Shown here one piece after another: positions 39,409 through 47,892 of a DNA stretch of 64,000 bases. Below the pieces are notes generated by a model. It had not been told where the DNA came from and ran no database searches. It saw nothing but the letters and a program-made list of their open reading frames with translations. Source of the DNA: Dermacoccus abyssi (GTDB lineage Bacteria > Actinomycetota > Actinomycetes > Actinomycetales > Dermatophilaceae); assembly GCF_034541975.1 (NCBI RefSeq), contig NZ_JAVYJM010000001.1; one strand, 5' to 3'. The position numbers and the translations under genes were made by a program. Within the stretch, counting starts at the first letter, position 1; every line of letters starts with the position of its first letter.

Positions 39409-41892
39409 TCAGCCGTTGTCGCCACCGGTATCCTGCTGGGGACCGCCGCGCTCGGTGGCGGTGTCGCCGGCGTCCGACCACACCCACTTCGCCACGACCG
39501 GGATGTCCTCGCCGTTCTCGTACGCATACGCGCGTGCCTCCAGGCGGGCGTCCTGCATCTCCTGGCGCAGACCGGCCGTACGGGCTCCGAGCCCCTCGAC
39601 GCGATCCAGCACGTCCATGACGAGGTGGTACCGGTCGAGGTTGTTGCGCATCACCATGTCGAACGGCGTCGTGGTGGTGCCCTCCTCGATGAAGCCGCGC
39701 ACTTGCAGGTTCGCGTGGCCGGTGCGTCGGTAGGTCAGACGATGGATGAGCCAGGGGTAACCGTGGTAGGCGAAGACCACCGGCTTGTCGGTGGTGAAGA
39801 TCGCATCGAACTCGCGCTGCGAGAGGCCGTGCGGGTGCTCCTCGGACGACTGCAGACGCATGAGGTCGACGACGTTGACCACCCGAACCTTCAACTGCGG
39901 CAGCCGGTCCTTTAGGATGCCGGCGGCCGCCAGCACCTCGACCGTCGGGATGTCACCCGCGCAGGCGAGGACGACGTCGGGTTCCCCGCCCTCATCCTCG
40001 GTTCCGGCCCATTCCCAGATGCCGAGGCCACGCGCGCAGTGGCGCACCGCCTCGTCCATCGACAACCACACCGGGTTCGGTTGCTTGCCCGCGACAACGA
40101 CGTTGACGTACTGCGACGTGCGCAGGACGTGGTCGAACGTCGACAACAGCGTGTTCGCGTCCGGCGGCAGGTAGACGCGCACGACCTCGGCCTTCTTGTT
40201 CACGACGTGGTCGATGAACCCCGGATCCTGATGGCTGAAACCGTTGTGATCCTGACGCCACACGTGGGAGCTCAAGAGGTAGTTGAGCGAGCTGATGGGG
40301 CGCCGCCACGGGATCTCGTTCGTCACCTTGAGCCACTTGGCGTGCTGATTGACCATCGAGTCGACGATGTGGATGAAGGCCTCGTAGGAGGACATCACAC
40401 CGTGACGACCGGTCAGCAGATAACCCTCGAGCCAGCCTTGGCACTGGTGCTCCGAGAGCATCTCCATGACCTTGCCGACACGCGCCATGGGGTCGCCCGA
40501 ATCGTTCGGCTCGTAGTCACCGAGCCACTGCTTGGGGGACGTCTCGTAGACGCCCTGCAGACGATTGGAAGCCGTCTCGTCCGGGCCGAAGAGTCGGAAG
40601 TTGTTCGGGTTCGCAGCCATGACCTCGGCCAACCACTCGCCCAGGACGCGTGTGCCCTCCGATGTCACCGAGCCACGCTCGTCGTCGCCGCTGCGCTCCA
40701 CGGCGTGATCGCGGAAATCGGGCAGGTCTAGGTCGACGCGCAGCTCACCGCCGTTGGCGTACGGGGTTGCGCCCATGCGCAGTTCGTCCGCGGGTGCGAG
40801 ACCACGAATGTCCTCGGCCACGCAGCCGGATTCGTCGAACAGGTCGTCGGGCCCGTAACTCGAGAGCCACTTCTCGAGATCGTGCAGGTGCTCGTCGGTG
40901 TCGCGGGCGCTCGACAGCGGCACCTGATGGCTGCGCCAGTGCCCCTCGGTGATCTTGCCGTCGATCGTCTTCGGGCCGGTCCATCCCTTCGGCGTGCGGA
41001 AGACGATCATGGGCCAGCGCGGACGTTCGGCCTTCTCCGCGCCGACCTCGTGCGCCTCGCGCTTGATGCGGGCGATCTCGTCGAGCACCTCGTCGAGAAG
41101 CTGCGCGAAGCGCCGGTGCACCGAGGTGTGGTCCTCGTCGTCGAAGCCTGCGGTGAAGACGAACGGGGTGTGGCCGTATCCGCGCATGAGCGCGTCGAGT
41201 TCGGCGTCGTCGATGCGCGCGAGCACCGTGGGGTTCGCGATCTTGTAGCCGTTGAGGTGCAGCACCGGCAGGACGACGCCGTCCGTGACCGGGTTGAGGA
41301 ACTTGTTCGAGTGCCACGAGGTGGCGAGCGGGCCGGTTTCGGCCTCACCGTCGCCGATGACGGTGAACGCGAGAAGGTCGGGGTTGTCGAACACCGCGCC
41401 GTAGGCGTGGCTGAGTGCGTAACCGAGTTCACCGCCCTCGTGGATCGAACCGGGGGTCTCCGGGGCGGCGTGGGAGGGGATGCCCCCGGGGAAACTGAAC
41501 TGCTTGAACAGCCTCTGCAGGCCCGCCTCGTCGAGCCCCACACGCGGGTAGATCTGCGAGTAGGTGCCCTCGAGGTAGGTGTTCGCCACCATGCCGGGGC
41601 CACCGTGGCCGGGGCCGGTGACGTACAGCGTCGGCTGCGAGCGCTCGGCGATGACGCGGTTGAGGTGGGCGTAGAGGAAGTTCAGGCCGGGCGTCGTGCC
41701 CCAGTGGCCGAGCAGGCGTGGCTTGACGTGCTCCGCCTGCAGCGGCTCACGCAGCAGGGGGTTGTCCAGGAGGTAGATCTGACCGACCGAAAGGTAGTTC
41801 GCGGCGCGCCACCACCGGTCGATGGATTCCAGTGTTCGCTCGGCGATCTCGCCCGGCCCACTGCGCCATTCGTGTGTGCTGTCGCTGCTCAT
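39409..41892 (-). CDS. xfp: Xylulose-5-phosphate/fructose-6-phosphate phosphoketolase
   Basis: This thiamine-diphosphate enzyme cleaves xylulose-5-P or fructose-6-P to acetyl phosphate plus a shorter sugar phosphate. It has 827 residues, the usual phosphoketolase size. Landmarks are LLGHWGTTPGLNFLYAH, the TGPGHGGPG motif, the ThDP segment VIGDGEAETGPLATSWH and the C-terminal TGHANLQVRGFIEEGTTTT. The ATG at 41892 gives the standard N-terminus. A CATACT box 6 nt upstream is a near-consensus leaderless promoter. With aldolase nearby it offers a route from sugars to acetyl phosphate. Confidence 0.96.
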   Translation of the reverse strand: MSSDSTHEWRSGPGEIAERTLESIDRWWRAANYLSVGQIYLLDNPLLREPLQAEHVKPRLLGHWGTTPGLNFLYAHLNRVIAERSQPTLYVTGPGHGGPGMVANTYLEGTYSQIYPRVGLDEAGLQRLFKQFSFPGGIPSHAAPETPGSIHEGGELGYALSHAYGAVFDNPDLLAFTVIGDGEAETGPLATSWHSNKFLNPVTDGVVLPVLHLNGYKIANPTVLARIDDAELDALMRGYGHTPFVFTAGFDDEDHTSVHRRFAQLLDEVLDEIARIKREAHEVGAEKAERPRWPMIVFRTPKGWTGPKTIDGKITEGHWRSHQVPLSSARDTDEHLHDLEKWLSSYGPDDLFDESGCVAEDIRGLAPADELRMGATPYANGGELRVDLDLPDFRDHAVERSGDDERGSVTSEGTRVLGEWLAEVMAANPNNFRLFGPDETASNRLQGVYETSPKQWLGDYEPNDSGDPMARVGKVMEMLSEHQCQGWLEGYLLTGRHGVMSSYEAFIHIVDSMVNQHAKWLKVTNEIPWRRPISSLNYLLSSHVWRQDHNGFSHQDPGFIDHVVNKKAEVVRVYLPPDANTLLSTFDHVLRTSQYVNVVVAGKQPNPVWLSMDEAVRHCARGLGIWEWAGTEDEGGEPDVVLACAGDIPTVEVLAAAGILKDRLPQLKVRVVNVVDLMRLQSSEEHPHGLSQREFDAIFTTDKPVVFAYHGYPWLIHRLTYRRTGHANLQVRGFIEEGTTTTPFDMVMRNNLDRYHLVMDVLDRVEGLGARTAGLRQEMQDARLEARAYAYENGEDIPVVAKWVWSDAGDTATERGGPQQDTGGDNG

Positions 41893-42051
41893 ACCTCGAG
41901 TATGGCGGCGATCACTGACAACGGCACCACCCTGTGGGGGACGTTCCGCTCGGGGCCACACGGCATTCATGACAATGCCCGGGCGGGAAGTCCCCGCAAC
42001 CGCACCCGACGGTGCAGCAGCGTTGTCGGAACCCGATGCTTGAATGGCCTC

Positions 42052-42453
42052 ATGGACAATCTTCTGGGCATCCCCGAGACCAAGCTCGACGTCGACCCGG
42101 CTGCCGCCAAGCTCGACGCCGGGGTCCACCCGCGCGACGTCGCCCGCATGTACCCGGCCAGCTCGCTCGTGTGGGCCCAGCTCGCCGAGGACGCGCTCGA
42201 CGACGGCGAGGCCGTCGAGGGGTACGCCTACGCCCGCACCGGCTACCACCGCGGGCTCGACTCGCTGCGCAAGGCCGGCTGGCGCGGCCAGGGCCCGGTG
42301 CCGTGGGAGCACGAGCCGAACCGCGGCTTCCTGCGTGCACTCGGCGCGCTGAGCAAGGCCGCCGGCGCCATCGGCGAAACCGACGAACAGCGTCGCTGCG
42401 CCGACTTCCTGCGCGACTCCTCGGCCACGGGCGCTCGCGAGCTCGGCCTCTGA
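42052..42453 (+). CDS. DUF3151 family protein
   Basis: A 133-residue acidic-helical protein with MDNLLGIPETKLDVDP, ARTGYHRGLDSLRKAGWRGQ and WEHEPNRGFLRALGALSKAA, matching the actinobacterial DUF3151 family. The family is usually found between fba and purA, as here, which suggests old synteny and not a functional link that is proven. The TPR-like helical pattern hints at protein binding. The start at 42052 is uncertain by a few codons (in-frame TTG at 42040). Confidence 0.82.
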   Translation: MDNLLGIPETKLDVDPAAAKLDAGVHPRDVARMYPASSLVWAQLAEDALDDGEAVEGYAYARTGYHRGLDSLRKAGWRGQGPVPWEHEPNRGFLRALGALSKAAGAIGETDEQRRCADFLRDSSATGARELGL

Positions 42454-42640
42454 CCAACTGATCGAGCCCCGGCGCGACTCGCGTTGGTGCTGTCCCGATT
42501 CGTCGTCACGTGAGGGAACCGATCGTCACCCGCCTGCGTCAGAGGTGTGCGATGGCGCGTTCAGGGAGCGTTCGTCTCCGGGGGACGAGCGAACGAGGGA
42601 ACAGCGTGCGCATCGTCTGCCACCGCCGCGGTGGCGGGAA

Positions 42641-42678
42641 CGAGGGGGACATGGCCGGGAGGGGTCATGTCCCCCTCG
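42641..42678. promoter_or_regulatory. 13-bp inverted repeat upstream of the two-HTH regulator
   Basis: CGAGGGGGACATG (42641-42653) pairs perfectly with CATGTCCCCCTCG (42666-42678) across 12 nt. Its right arm covers the expected -35 region of the TAATGT promoter, so it may be an autoregulatory operator; a terminator is less likely in this place. Confidence 0.6.
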
Positions 42679-42685
42679 TCTGTCC

Positions 42686-42691
42686 TAATGT
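42686..42691 (+). promoter_or_regulatory. -10 box of the two-HTH regulator, leaderless type
   Basis: TAATGT ends 6 nt before the GTG at 42698. Confidence 0.6.
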
Positions 42692-42697
42692 GGACGC

Positions 42698-43660
42698 GTG
42701 AACCGCCTCGCCGTCCTCGGCCTCGACGACCTTGCCGAACAGCTCTACCGCCAGGTGCTGCGCGATCAGGCGCGTCCCTCGTCCGTGTATGCCGCGCGCC
42801 TCAACCGGTCCACCGCCGAGATCGACGACGCCACAGAGGCGCTGCGCGCCATGCGGCTCGTGCGTATCAACGAGGAGGGCCTTGTCCAGGCCGACCACCC
42901 GCGCGCCGGCCTCGAACGCATCCTCTCGGCCGAGGAGGCGCGCCTCGCGGAGCGCCGCCGAGACCTCGCCCGGCTGCGTGACGCCATCGACGGATTCGCC
43001 GGCGACCACCGTGCGGGGCAGGAGCACTCGTCGTCCGACGAGCCGGCCCGCGAGTACATCGACGCCTCCGGCCTTGCCGACGTCATGGAGCACCTCGCGG
43101 CGTCGACGTCCGGCCCCATCCGCATGACGCACACCGACGCCGTCGCCTTCACGCCCGACGAACAGCCCGTCCTGTGCCGCCTCGTCGAGGAGGGGCGCGG
43201 GCTCTACGGACTGCACGAGTTCGACGCCGCGAGCAGCCGCACCCTCGAGGTGGCCCAGTGGGCGGCCATGGGGGAGAGTCAGCGCCTCGCCAACCACATT
43301 CCGAACGAATTCGTCTGTTACGGGACCGATCTCGTCCTCGCCAACACCGAGTGGGGTGGTGACGAGGGCCGATACGCCGTGCTGCGGGACCCGGTCGTCG
43401 TGCGGGCCTTCGTCGAACTGTTCGACCGCCTCTGGGCGGCCTCGACCACCGTCGACGACGGCGTCGACACGACATCGGAGCGTCTCGTCGAGCTCATGCA
43501 GGCCGGCCTCAAGGACGAGGCCATCGCCCGCGTGCTCGGCGTCAGCCTGCGCACCGTCCGCCGTCGGATCGCTGCCCTCATGGACGAGTGCGACGTCGAG
43601 ACACGCTTCCAGCTGGCGGTCGAACTGACCGAACGGGGAGTCGCGGGAACGCGAAACTAG
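42698..43660 (+). CDS. Transcriptional regulator with TrmB-like N-terminal and LuxR-type C-terminal HTH
   Basis: The 320-residue protein starts with a TrmB/winged-helix-like segment (VLGLDDLAEQLYRQVL through RSTAEIDDATEALRAMRLVR), continues with a PLD-like or sugar-sensor-like middle region, and ends with a GerE/LuxR-type helix-turn-helix (LVELMQAGLKDEAIARVLGVSLRTVRRRI). This architecture is common in streptomycetes and relatives but rarely studied. The leaderless GTG start is supported by TAATGT. Its stop overlaps the convergent glycosyltransferase remnant. Targets are unknown; the inverted repeat in its promoter suggests autoregulation. Confidence 0.82.
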   Translation: MNRLAVLGLDDLAEQLYRQVLRDQARPSSVYAARLNRSTAEIDDATEALRAMRLVRINEEGLVQADHPRAGLERILSAEEARLAERRRDLARLRDAIDGFAGDHRAGQEHSSSDEPAREYIDASGLADVMEHLAASTSGPIRMTHTDAVAFTPDEQPVLCRLVEEGRGLYGLHEFDAASSRTLEVAQWAAMGESQRLANHIPNEFVCYGTDLVLANTEWGGDEGRYAVLRDPVVVRAFVELFDRLWAASTTVDDGVDTTSERLVELMQAGLKDEAIARVLGVSLRTVRRRIAALMDECDVETRFQLAVELTERGVAGTRN

Positions 43661-44369
43661 CGGCGCCGCAGCCTCTTGGCCGTGCGGGCCAGTCTGCGCG
43701 CCGCCTTGGGCTCCCAACCGAACCGTCGCTCGAATCTGGTCGGCGCGACGGCGCGGTACCCGCGCAGATCCCCGTCCCACAGGGGGAGGAAACCGGGGTC
43801 CGAGGTTGTGGTGGACATGGGTGTGGTGACGGGGAAGCCCGAGAACGTGAGGTTGCGGTGTCGTTGCTGGTGTAAGAGGTAGTCGTCGCCGAAGTGGATG
43901 CGCATGGTCTCCGGTATGGGCACGTAGGAGGACCGGCGCATGAACATCAGGGTGCCGAAGCCTGCGGTGCGGCGGTACACGGGCTTCACCCGCAGCCGCC
44001 CCGCTCGACCTGTCGAGTCGGCCAGGGCTTCGGACGTCACACCCCTGAACGTGGATTCGTTCGGGCCCAGGATTCCACAGGGCATGCGCAGGATCCGCGC
44101 GGCAGCGTGCAGGAGATGCGGGTCGAAGAGCAGGTCGGTGCCGTGGAGGAGGCCACCCCGAGGTTCCAGGCTGGGTTGACGTAGATGTTTCGTTCCTGAG
44201 CCAGAACGCGAAGCTTCGGATGCTCCACGTCGATGGCGGCAGGCACGTTGTTGATGATGACGACTTCGGCGACCAGCTCACTGGCCAGGTAGTGAGGCAG
44301 TTGCTCCCACAGCAGGGGTGAACGTTGCATCGTGGGGATGATGACGGCGAACTGGCGGGTAGCGAGCAC
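43657..44369 (-). pseudogene. Glycosyltransferase-like gene with a frameshift
   Basis: From the GTG at 44369 the frame gives FAVIIPTMQRSPLLWEQLPH, then VVIINNVPAAIDVEHP and NPAWNLGVA, a GT2-like nucleotide-sugar fold. Near 44141-44155 the homology moves to another frame that continues GTDLLFDPHLLHAAARILRM and reads to 43657, including IHFGDDYLLHQQ. One missing base explains the switch. The rest is intact, so this is either recent decay or a sequence error. TACGAT 6 nt before the GTG marks a leaderless start. Product role is not known; glycan synthesis is the family-level guess. Confidence 0.7.
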
Positions 44370-44375
44370 CGCTCG

Positions 44376-44381
44376 ATCGTA
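44376..44381 (-). promoter_or_regulatory. -10 box of the glycosyltransferase-like gene, leaderless type
   Basis: TACGAT on the minus strand ends 6 nt before the GTG at 44369. Confidence 0.55.
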
Positions 44382-44546
44382 TGCTGACCGGCATGGGCGC
44401 AGCGGCCTTCGAGAGGTCCGCGTGATCCTTCGTTGCCTCGGGGTTGTCGGGGCGGCCGGGTACCCTTGCCGGGTAAAAGTCGAGGTCGCGGCGCACCAGG
44501 CGCCATGCGGCCGCGGCCCAGCAGCAACCAAAGGCAGTTGATCCGC

Positions 44547-45830
44547 ATGCCGGCAATCGTGCTCGTCGGTGCCCAGTGGGGCGACGAAGGCAAGGGCAAG
44601 GCCACCGACCTCCTCGGAAGTCGCATCGACTACGTCGTGAAGTTCAACGGCGGTAACAACGCCGGCCACACCGTCGTCGTGGGCGGCGAGAAGTACGCCC
44701 TGCACCTGTTGCCCTCGGGCATCCTGACGCCGGGCGTCACGCCCGTCATCGCCAACGGCGTTGTCGTCGACCTCGGCGTCCTCTTCGAGGAGCTCGACGC
44801 TCTCGAGGCCCGCGGCGTCGACACGTCCAAGCTCGTCGTGTCCTCCAACGCGCACCTCATCCCGCGTTACAACAAGGTCATCGACCAGGTGTCCGAGCGT
44901 TTCCTCGGCCAGCGCAAGATCGGCACCACCGGCCGCGGCATCGGCCCCACGTACGCCGACAAGATGAACCGCATCGGCATCCGCGTGCAGGACATCTTCG
45001 ACGAGTCGATCCTGCTCCAGAAGGTCGAAGCGGCGCTCGAACTGAAGAACCAGCTGCTCGTCAAGACGTACAACCGCCGCGCCATCGAGGTCGACGAGGT
45101 CGTCGAGGACCTGCTGCAGTACGTCGAGCGCCTGCGCCCCATGGTGGCCGACACGTCCCTGCTCCTCGGCAAGGCACTCGACGCCGACGAGGTCGTCCTC
45201 TGCGAGGCCGGCCAGGCCACGCTGCTCGACGTCGACCACGGCACCTACCCGTACGTGACGTCGTCCAACGCCATCTCCGCGGGCGCCTGCACCGGCGCCG
45301 GCATCCCGCCCACGCGCATCGACCGCGTCATCGCCATCCTCAAGGCGTTCACCACGCGCGTCGGCGAGGGGCCGTTCCCGACCGAATTGCACGACGAGGT
45401 CGGTGACACCCTCCGCGAGATCGGCCACGAGTTCGGCACGACGACCGGCCGCCCGCGCCGCGTCGGCTGGCTCGACGTCGTCATCGGCCGCTACGCCGCA
45501 CGCGTCAACGGCGTCACCGACTTCGTCGTGACGAAGCTCGACAACCTCGACACCTTCGACGAGATCCCCGTATGCGTCGCCTACGAGGTCGACGGCAAGC
45601 GCTTCGACGAGATGCCCGAGAACCAGACCGACTTCCACCACGCGAAGCCCGTCTACGAAATGCTGCCCGGTTGGAAGCAGGACATCACCGGCTGCCGCAC
45701 CTTCGAGGACCTGCCGGAAAACGCGCAGAAGTACATCCTCTTCGTCGAGGAGCAGATCGGCGCACGCATCTCCGCCATCGGCGTCGGCCCCGGCCGCGAC
45801 GAGATCATTCAGCGCCACGAGCTGGTCTGA
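44547..45830 (+). CDS. purA: Adenylosuccinate synthetase
   Basis: PurA joins IMP and aspartate with GTP, the first step from IMP to AMP. The GTP-binding motif WGDEGKGK is at residues about 11-18, with FNGGNNAGHTVV, TTGRGIGPTYADK, the GTYPYVTSSN signature and VITKLDN-like VVTKLDNLD. Its 427 residues are standard. The ATG at 44547 starts the invariant MPAIVLVGAQWGDEGKG. It is followed by a strong terminator and by the palindrome cluster. Genes for the upstream half of the pathway (purD, C, S, Q, L) lie at 58-64 kb. Confidence 0.97.
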   Translation: MPAIVLVGAQWGDEGKGKATDLLGSRIDYVVKFNGGNNAGHTVVVGGEKYALHLLPSGILTPGVTPVIANGVVVDLGVLFEELDALEARGVDTSKLVVSSNAHLIPRYNKVIDQVSERFLGQRKIGTTGRGIGPTYADKMNRIGIRVQDIFDESILLQKVEAALELKNQLLVKTYNRRAIEVDEVVEDLLQYVERLRPMVADTSLLLGKALDADEVVLCEAGQATLLDVDHGTYPYVTSSNAISAGACTGAGIPPTRIDRVIAILKAFTTRVGEGPFPTELHDEVGDTLREIGHEFGTTTGRPRRVGWLDVVIGRYAARVNGVTDFVVTKLDNLDTFDEIPVCVAYEVDGKRFDEMPENQTDFHHAKPVYEMLPGWKQDITGCRTFEDLPENAQKYILFVEEQIGARISAIGVGPGRDEIIQRHELV

Positions 45831-45854
45831 GCCTTCCCTCGCCCCGTCTTCCGG

Positions 45855-45900
45855 CGAAGGCCCCCGAACTGCGAGCGAGCTCGCAATTCGGGGGCCTTCG
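45855..45900. terminator. Terminator of purA
   Basis: A 21-bp stem (45855-45875 with 45880-45900, one mismatch, loop CGAG) begins 24 bases after the purA stop. Confidence 0.85.
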
Positions 45901-45990
45901 CTCGGTGCGACAGGGCTTCGGGCCGTGAGGTCGGGCGCGTCTTCGGGACATGGCCTGCGTCGCGTCGGGTCGGGTCGGTCCGAATTGGGA

Positions 45991-46150
45991 TGTTTTCTTC
46001 CCTTCTTGTGTCCAAGACGTCTGCTTGCGCGCAAGAAGGGAAGGTCTCTTCCCTCGTGGTGTGCAAGGCGCTTGCTTGCGCACACGTGGGGAAGATTTCT
46101 GTGCTTGTGGTGGGCGGGGCATCCGGTCGCGCAAAAGAAGGGACGATGTC
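45991..46150. repeat. Cluster of three palindromic repeats related to those around the DUF559 gene
   Basis: Three head-to-tail units of about 53 bases (roughly 45992-46044, 46045-46098 and 46099-46150) each show the two-armed layout. The first has TTTTCTTCCCTTCTTG as left arm and CAAGAAGGGAAGG as right arm; the second has CTTCCCTCGTGGTGTGCAAG against CTTGCGCACACGTGGGGAAG; the third is weakest. Identity to the copies at 7.5 and 8.6 kb falls from first to third. They lie between purA and a convergent small gene. Confidence 0.85.
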
Positions 46151-46160
46151 GGGTCCGTGA

Positions 46161-46434
46161 TCAGTGAGCGCGACGGCGCCGGGCGGCCAGGCGGCGCACT
46201 CCGACGATGGTGAGTCCGAGCATCAACCCCGAGCCAGGCAGCGGGCGCACCGACCTCGAGCGCCGCAAACCACGCCGTCGGCGTATATGTCCTGAGACCG
46301 ACGGCGAGTCCGACCACTGCGCCGAGAGCGCCGAGTCCTCCGCTCAGGATCGCCACGAGTCGAGCGTCGTTCCGCGAGAAGCCGGGTGAGGGGGGCGTCG
46401 GACGCGTCGTACCCGAGGTGACCTGCTGTGACAT
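46161..46434 (-). pseudogene. Small membrane protein gene, probably frameshifted
   Basis: From the ATG at 46434 the frame has a hydrophilic N-terminus, a span (VAILSGGLGALGAVVGLAVG) and a TYTPTAWFAALEVGAPAAWL segment. The continuing frame then runs for over 100 residues through the palindrome cluster, giving Arg/Lys/Pro-rich nonsense. If one G is removed from the run opposite 46227-46230, the frame reads GLMLGLTIVGVRRLAARRRR and stops at 46161, a natural second span and basic tail of about 90 residues. AGAAGGG precedes the ATG. It is divergent from a TetR gene and is probably its target. Function unknown. Confidence 0.65.
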
Positions 46435-46458
46435 GGCGTTCCGCCCTTCTCCGCAAAT

Positions 46459-46508
46459 TTGAGCGGTTGCTCAATTGCTGATGTAGGGCTCATTGAGCGA
46501 CTCCTCAA
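46459..46508. promoter_or_regulatory. Twin operator-like palindromes between the small membrane gene and tetR
   Basis: TTGAGC-GGTT-GCTCAA (46459-46474) and TTGAGC-GACT-CCTCAA (46493-46508) are two similar 16-bp dyads 34 bp apart centre to centre, in the divergent promoter of a TetR gene. Confidence 0.75.
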
Positions 46509-46529
46509 GGGTTTCGGGGGAGGAGTTCC

Positions 46530-47198
46530 ATGGCGAGGGAAGCAGCCGCACTCACCCAGCGCCGTCTCCGTGCGGCCGTCGTCACGATCGTCGGACGGCG
46601 CGGACTCGCGTCCGTCACGGCGCGATCCGTGGCGGCCGAGGCAGGCGTCAACCAGGCGCTGATCTTCTACCACTTCGGCACCCTGGGCGACCTCGTCGCG
46701 GCCGCCTACCGCGAGTCCGTCGACGAGGCGCTTGAGCGGTACCGCGAGGCCCTCGCCTCGGCCCACGGGCTCGGCGAGGTCCTCGACACCGTGAAGGCCG
46801 AACTCGGCACCGACCGCGCTGACGGCGGTGCGGCGCTCATGGCTCAGCTCCTCGCCGCTGCGGGGCAGGACGAGGCGCTGGCGAAGCTGGCGCGGGAGTT
46901 GCTCGGCGAGTGGCGCACGGTCGTCGGCGAGGCGCTCGAGCGAGCGATGGTCGACAGTCCCGTCGAGGGGCTCGTCTCGCCCGCGAGCGTCGTCGAGGCA
47001 GCCCTGTCGGGCATGCTCGGCACAGTGCTCGTCGACGGCGCCGAACCGGGCGCGCTGTCGGGCTCCTTCGCCACACTGCGCGAACTCGACCGAACCCTCG
47101 CGCGGTTCTCCCGGCTGCCCTCACCCGTTCGTCGTGCCGTCCGGTCCGTCATCGCGCCGAAGTTCGCATCGGACGCTCCGAACCACCCCTCTCGGTAG
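46530..47198 (+). CDS. TetR/AcrR family transcriptional regulator
   Basis: The N-terminal HTH reads SVTARSVAAEAGVNQALIFYHF, a textbook TetR recognition region, followed by a helical ligand domain in 222 residues. AGGAG lies 4 nt before the ATG. It probably represses itself and the divergent membrane protein gene through the two dyads at 46459-46508. The ligand is unknown. The DUF402 gene follows after 9 bases but has its own leaderless promoter. Confidence 0.88.
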   Translation: MAREAAALTQRRLRAAVVTIVGRRGLASVTARSVAAEAGVNQALIFYHFGTLGDLVAAAYRESVDEALERYREALASAHGLGEVLDTVKAELGTDRADGGAALMAQLLAAAGQDEALAKLARELLGEWRTVVGEALERAMVDSPVEGLVSPASVVEAALSGMLGTVLVDGAEPGALSGSFATLRELDRTLARFSRLPSPVRRAVRSVIAPKFASDAPNHPSR

Positions 47199-47201
47199 GC
47201 T
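47196..47201 (+). promoter_or_regulatory. -10 box of the DUF402 gene, leaderless type
   Basis: TAGGCT, at the end of tetR, finishes 6 nt before the GTG at 47208. Confidence 0.6.
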
Positions 47202-47207
47202 GACGAC

Positions 47208-47717
47208 GTGGCGCGCGAGAAAACACGACTTCAATTCGGCAAGTACAACGGCGACGAGCACTGGGGCAGCGAACTGGAGATCCTCGGCCAGGACGCCAAC
47301 GGCCTGTGGCTCGGCGGGCGCAAGGGCACCGAGGTGAGCAAGCCCGGCACGAGCCAGAAGGTGCCGTGCAACCACGTCGTGCTCATTCCTGACGAGCAGT
47401 GGTGGGTCGCCACGTTCAACGCCGAACCCGCCGGGCGCAGTCGCACGATCGAGGTCTACGTCGACATCACGACGCCGACCACCGTCAACCAGGGCGAAGC
47501 CTTCACGCTCGACCTCGACCTCGACGTCATCAAGCGGACGACGGGCGTCGTCGAGATCGACGACGAGGACGAGTTCGAGGCGCACACGCGCGACTTCGCC
47601 TACCCGGCACGGCTCGTCACGGCTGCTCGCGAAGCGGCCGACGCCGTCCGCTCGATGATCGAGAACGGTGAAGCGCCCTTCGACGGCTCCCACCGAGCCT
47701 GGCTCGCCAAGATCTGA
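47208..47717 (+). CDS. DUF402 family protein (nucleoside-diphosphatase-like)
   Basis: This 169-residue protein carries the DUF402 signature: a beta-barrel start with LGGRKGTEVSKPG, WWVATFNAEPAGRSRTIEVYVDITTP, and DLDLDVIKRTTGVVEIDDEDEFE with the metal-binding acidic residues. Relatives such as FomD and the Staphylococcus Ntdp hydrolyse nucleotide diphosphates or CMP-linked compounds. A general nucleotide phosphatase is therefore plausible, not proven. The GTG start has no ribosome-binding site and is directly preceded by TAGGCT. Confidence 0.84.
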   Translation: MAREKTRLQFGKYNGDEHWGSELEILGQDANGLWLGGRKGTEVSKPGTSQKVPCNHVVLIPDEQWWVATFNAEPAGRSRTIEVYVDITTPTTVNQGEAFTLDLDLDVIKRTTGVVEIDDEDEFEAHTRDFAYPARLVTAAREAADAVRSMIENGEAPFDGSHRAWLAKI

Positions 47718-47880
47718 GCCGAGTACGCCCGCTCGACGCCCTCGGCGCTGGGCAGACTTCCCTGCGGTTGGGTAGTCGCTGCCTCGGCCCGACCGCAGCA
47801 AACTCCGCCCAACGGCATGAGGTGACCCCTCCGTCGCCAAACGCGCCGAAACCCGGTCGAGCTGCCGCGCCGCCGCCCTC

Positions 47881-47886
47881 TAAACT
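47881..47886 (+). promoter_or_regulatory. -10 box of lysS, leaderless type
   Basis: TAAACT ends 6 nt before the lysS GTG. Confidence 0.65.
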
Positions 47887-47892
47887 GGCCGG

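Noticed and set aside
44037..46085. A very long open minus-strand frame (over 680 codons) antisense to purA
   Set aside because: It is the GC-rich antisense of a certain gene, with Val/Asp/Arg/Leu-rich sequence of no family. Only its last part, upstream of the frameshift in the glycosyltransferase gene, is real.
45805..46160. Extension of the small minus-strand membrane protein to about 209 residues
   Set aside because: The extra part is translated from the palindrome cluster and the purA terminator and changes to Arg/Lys/Pro-rich sequence; a one-base correction gives a natural end at 46161.
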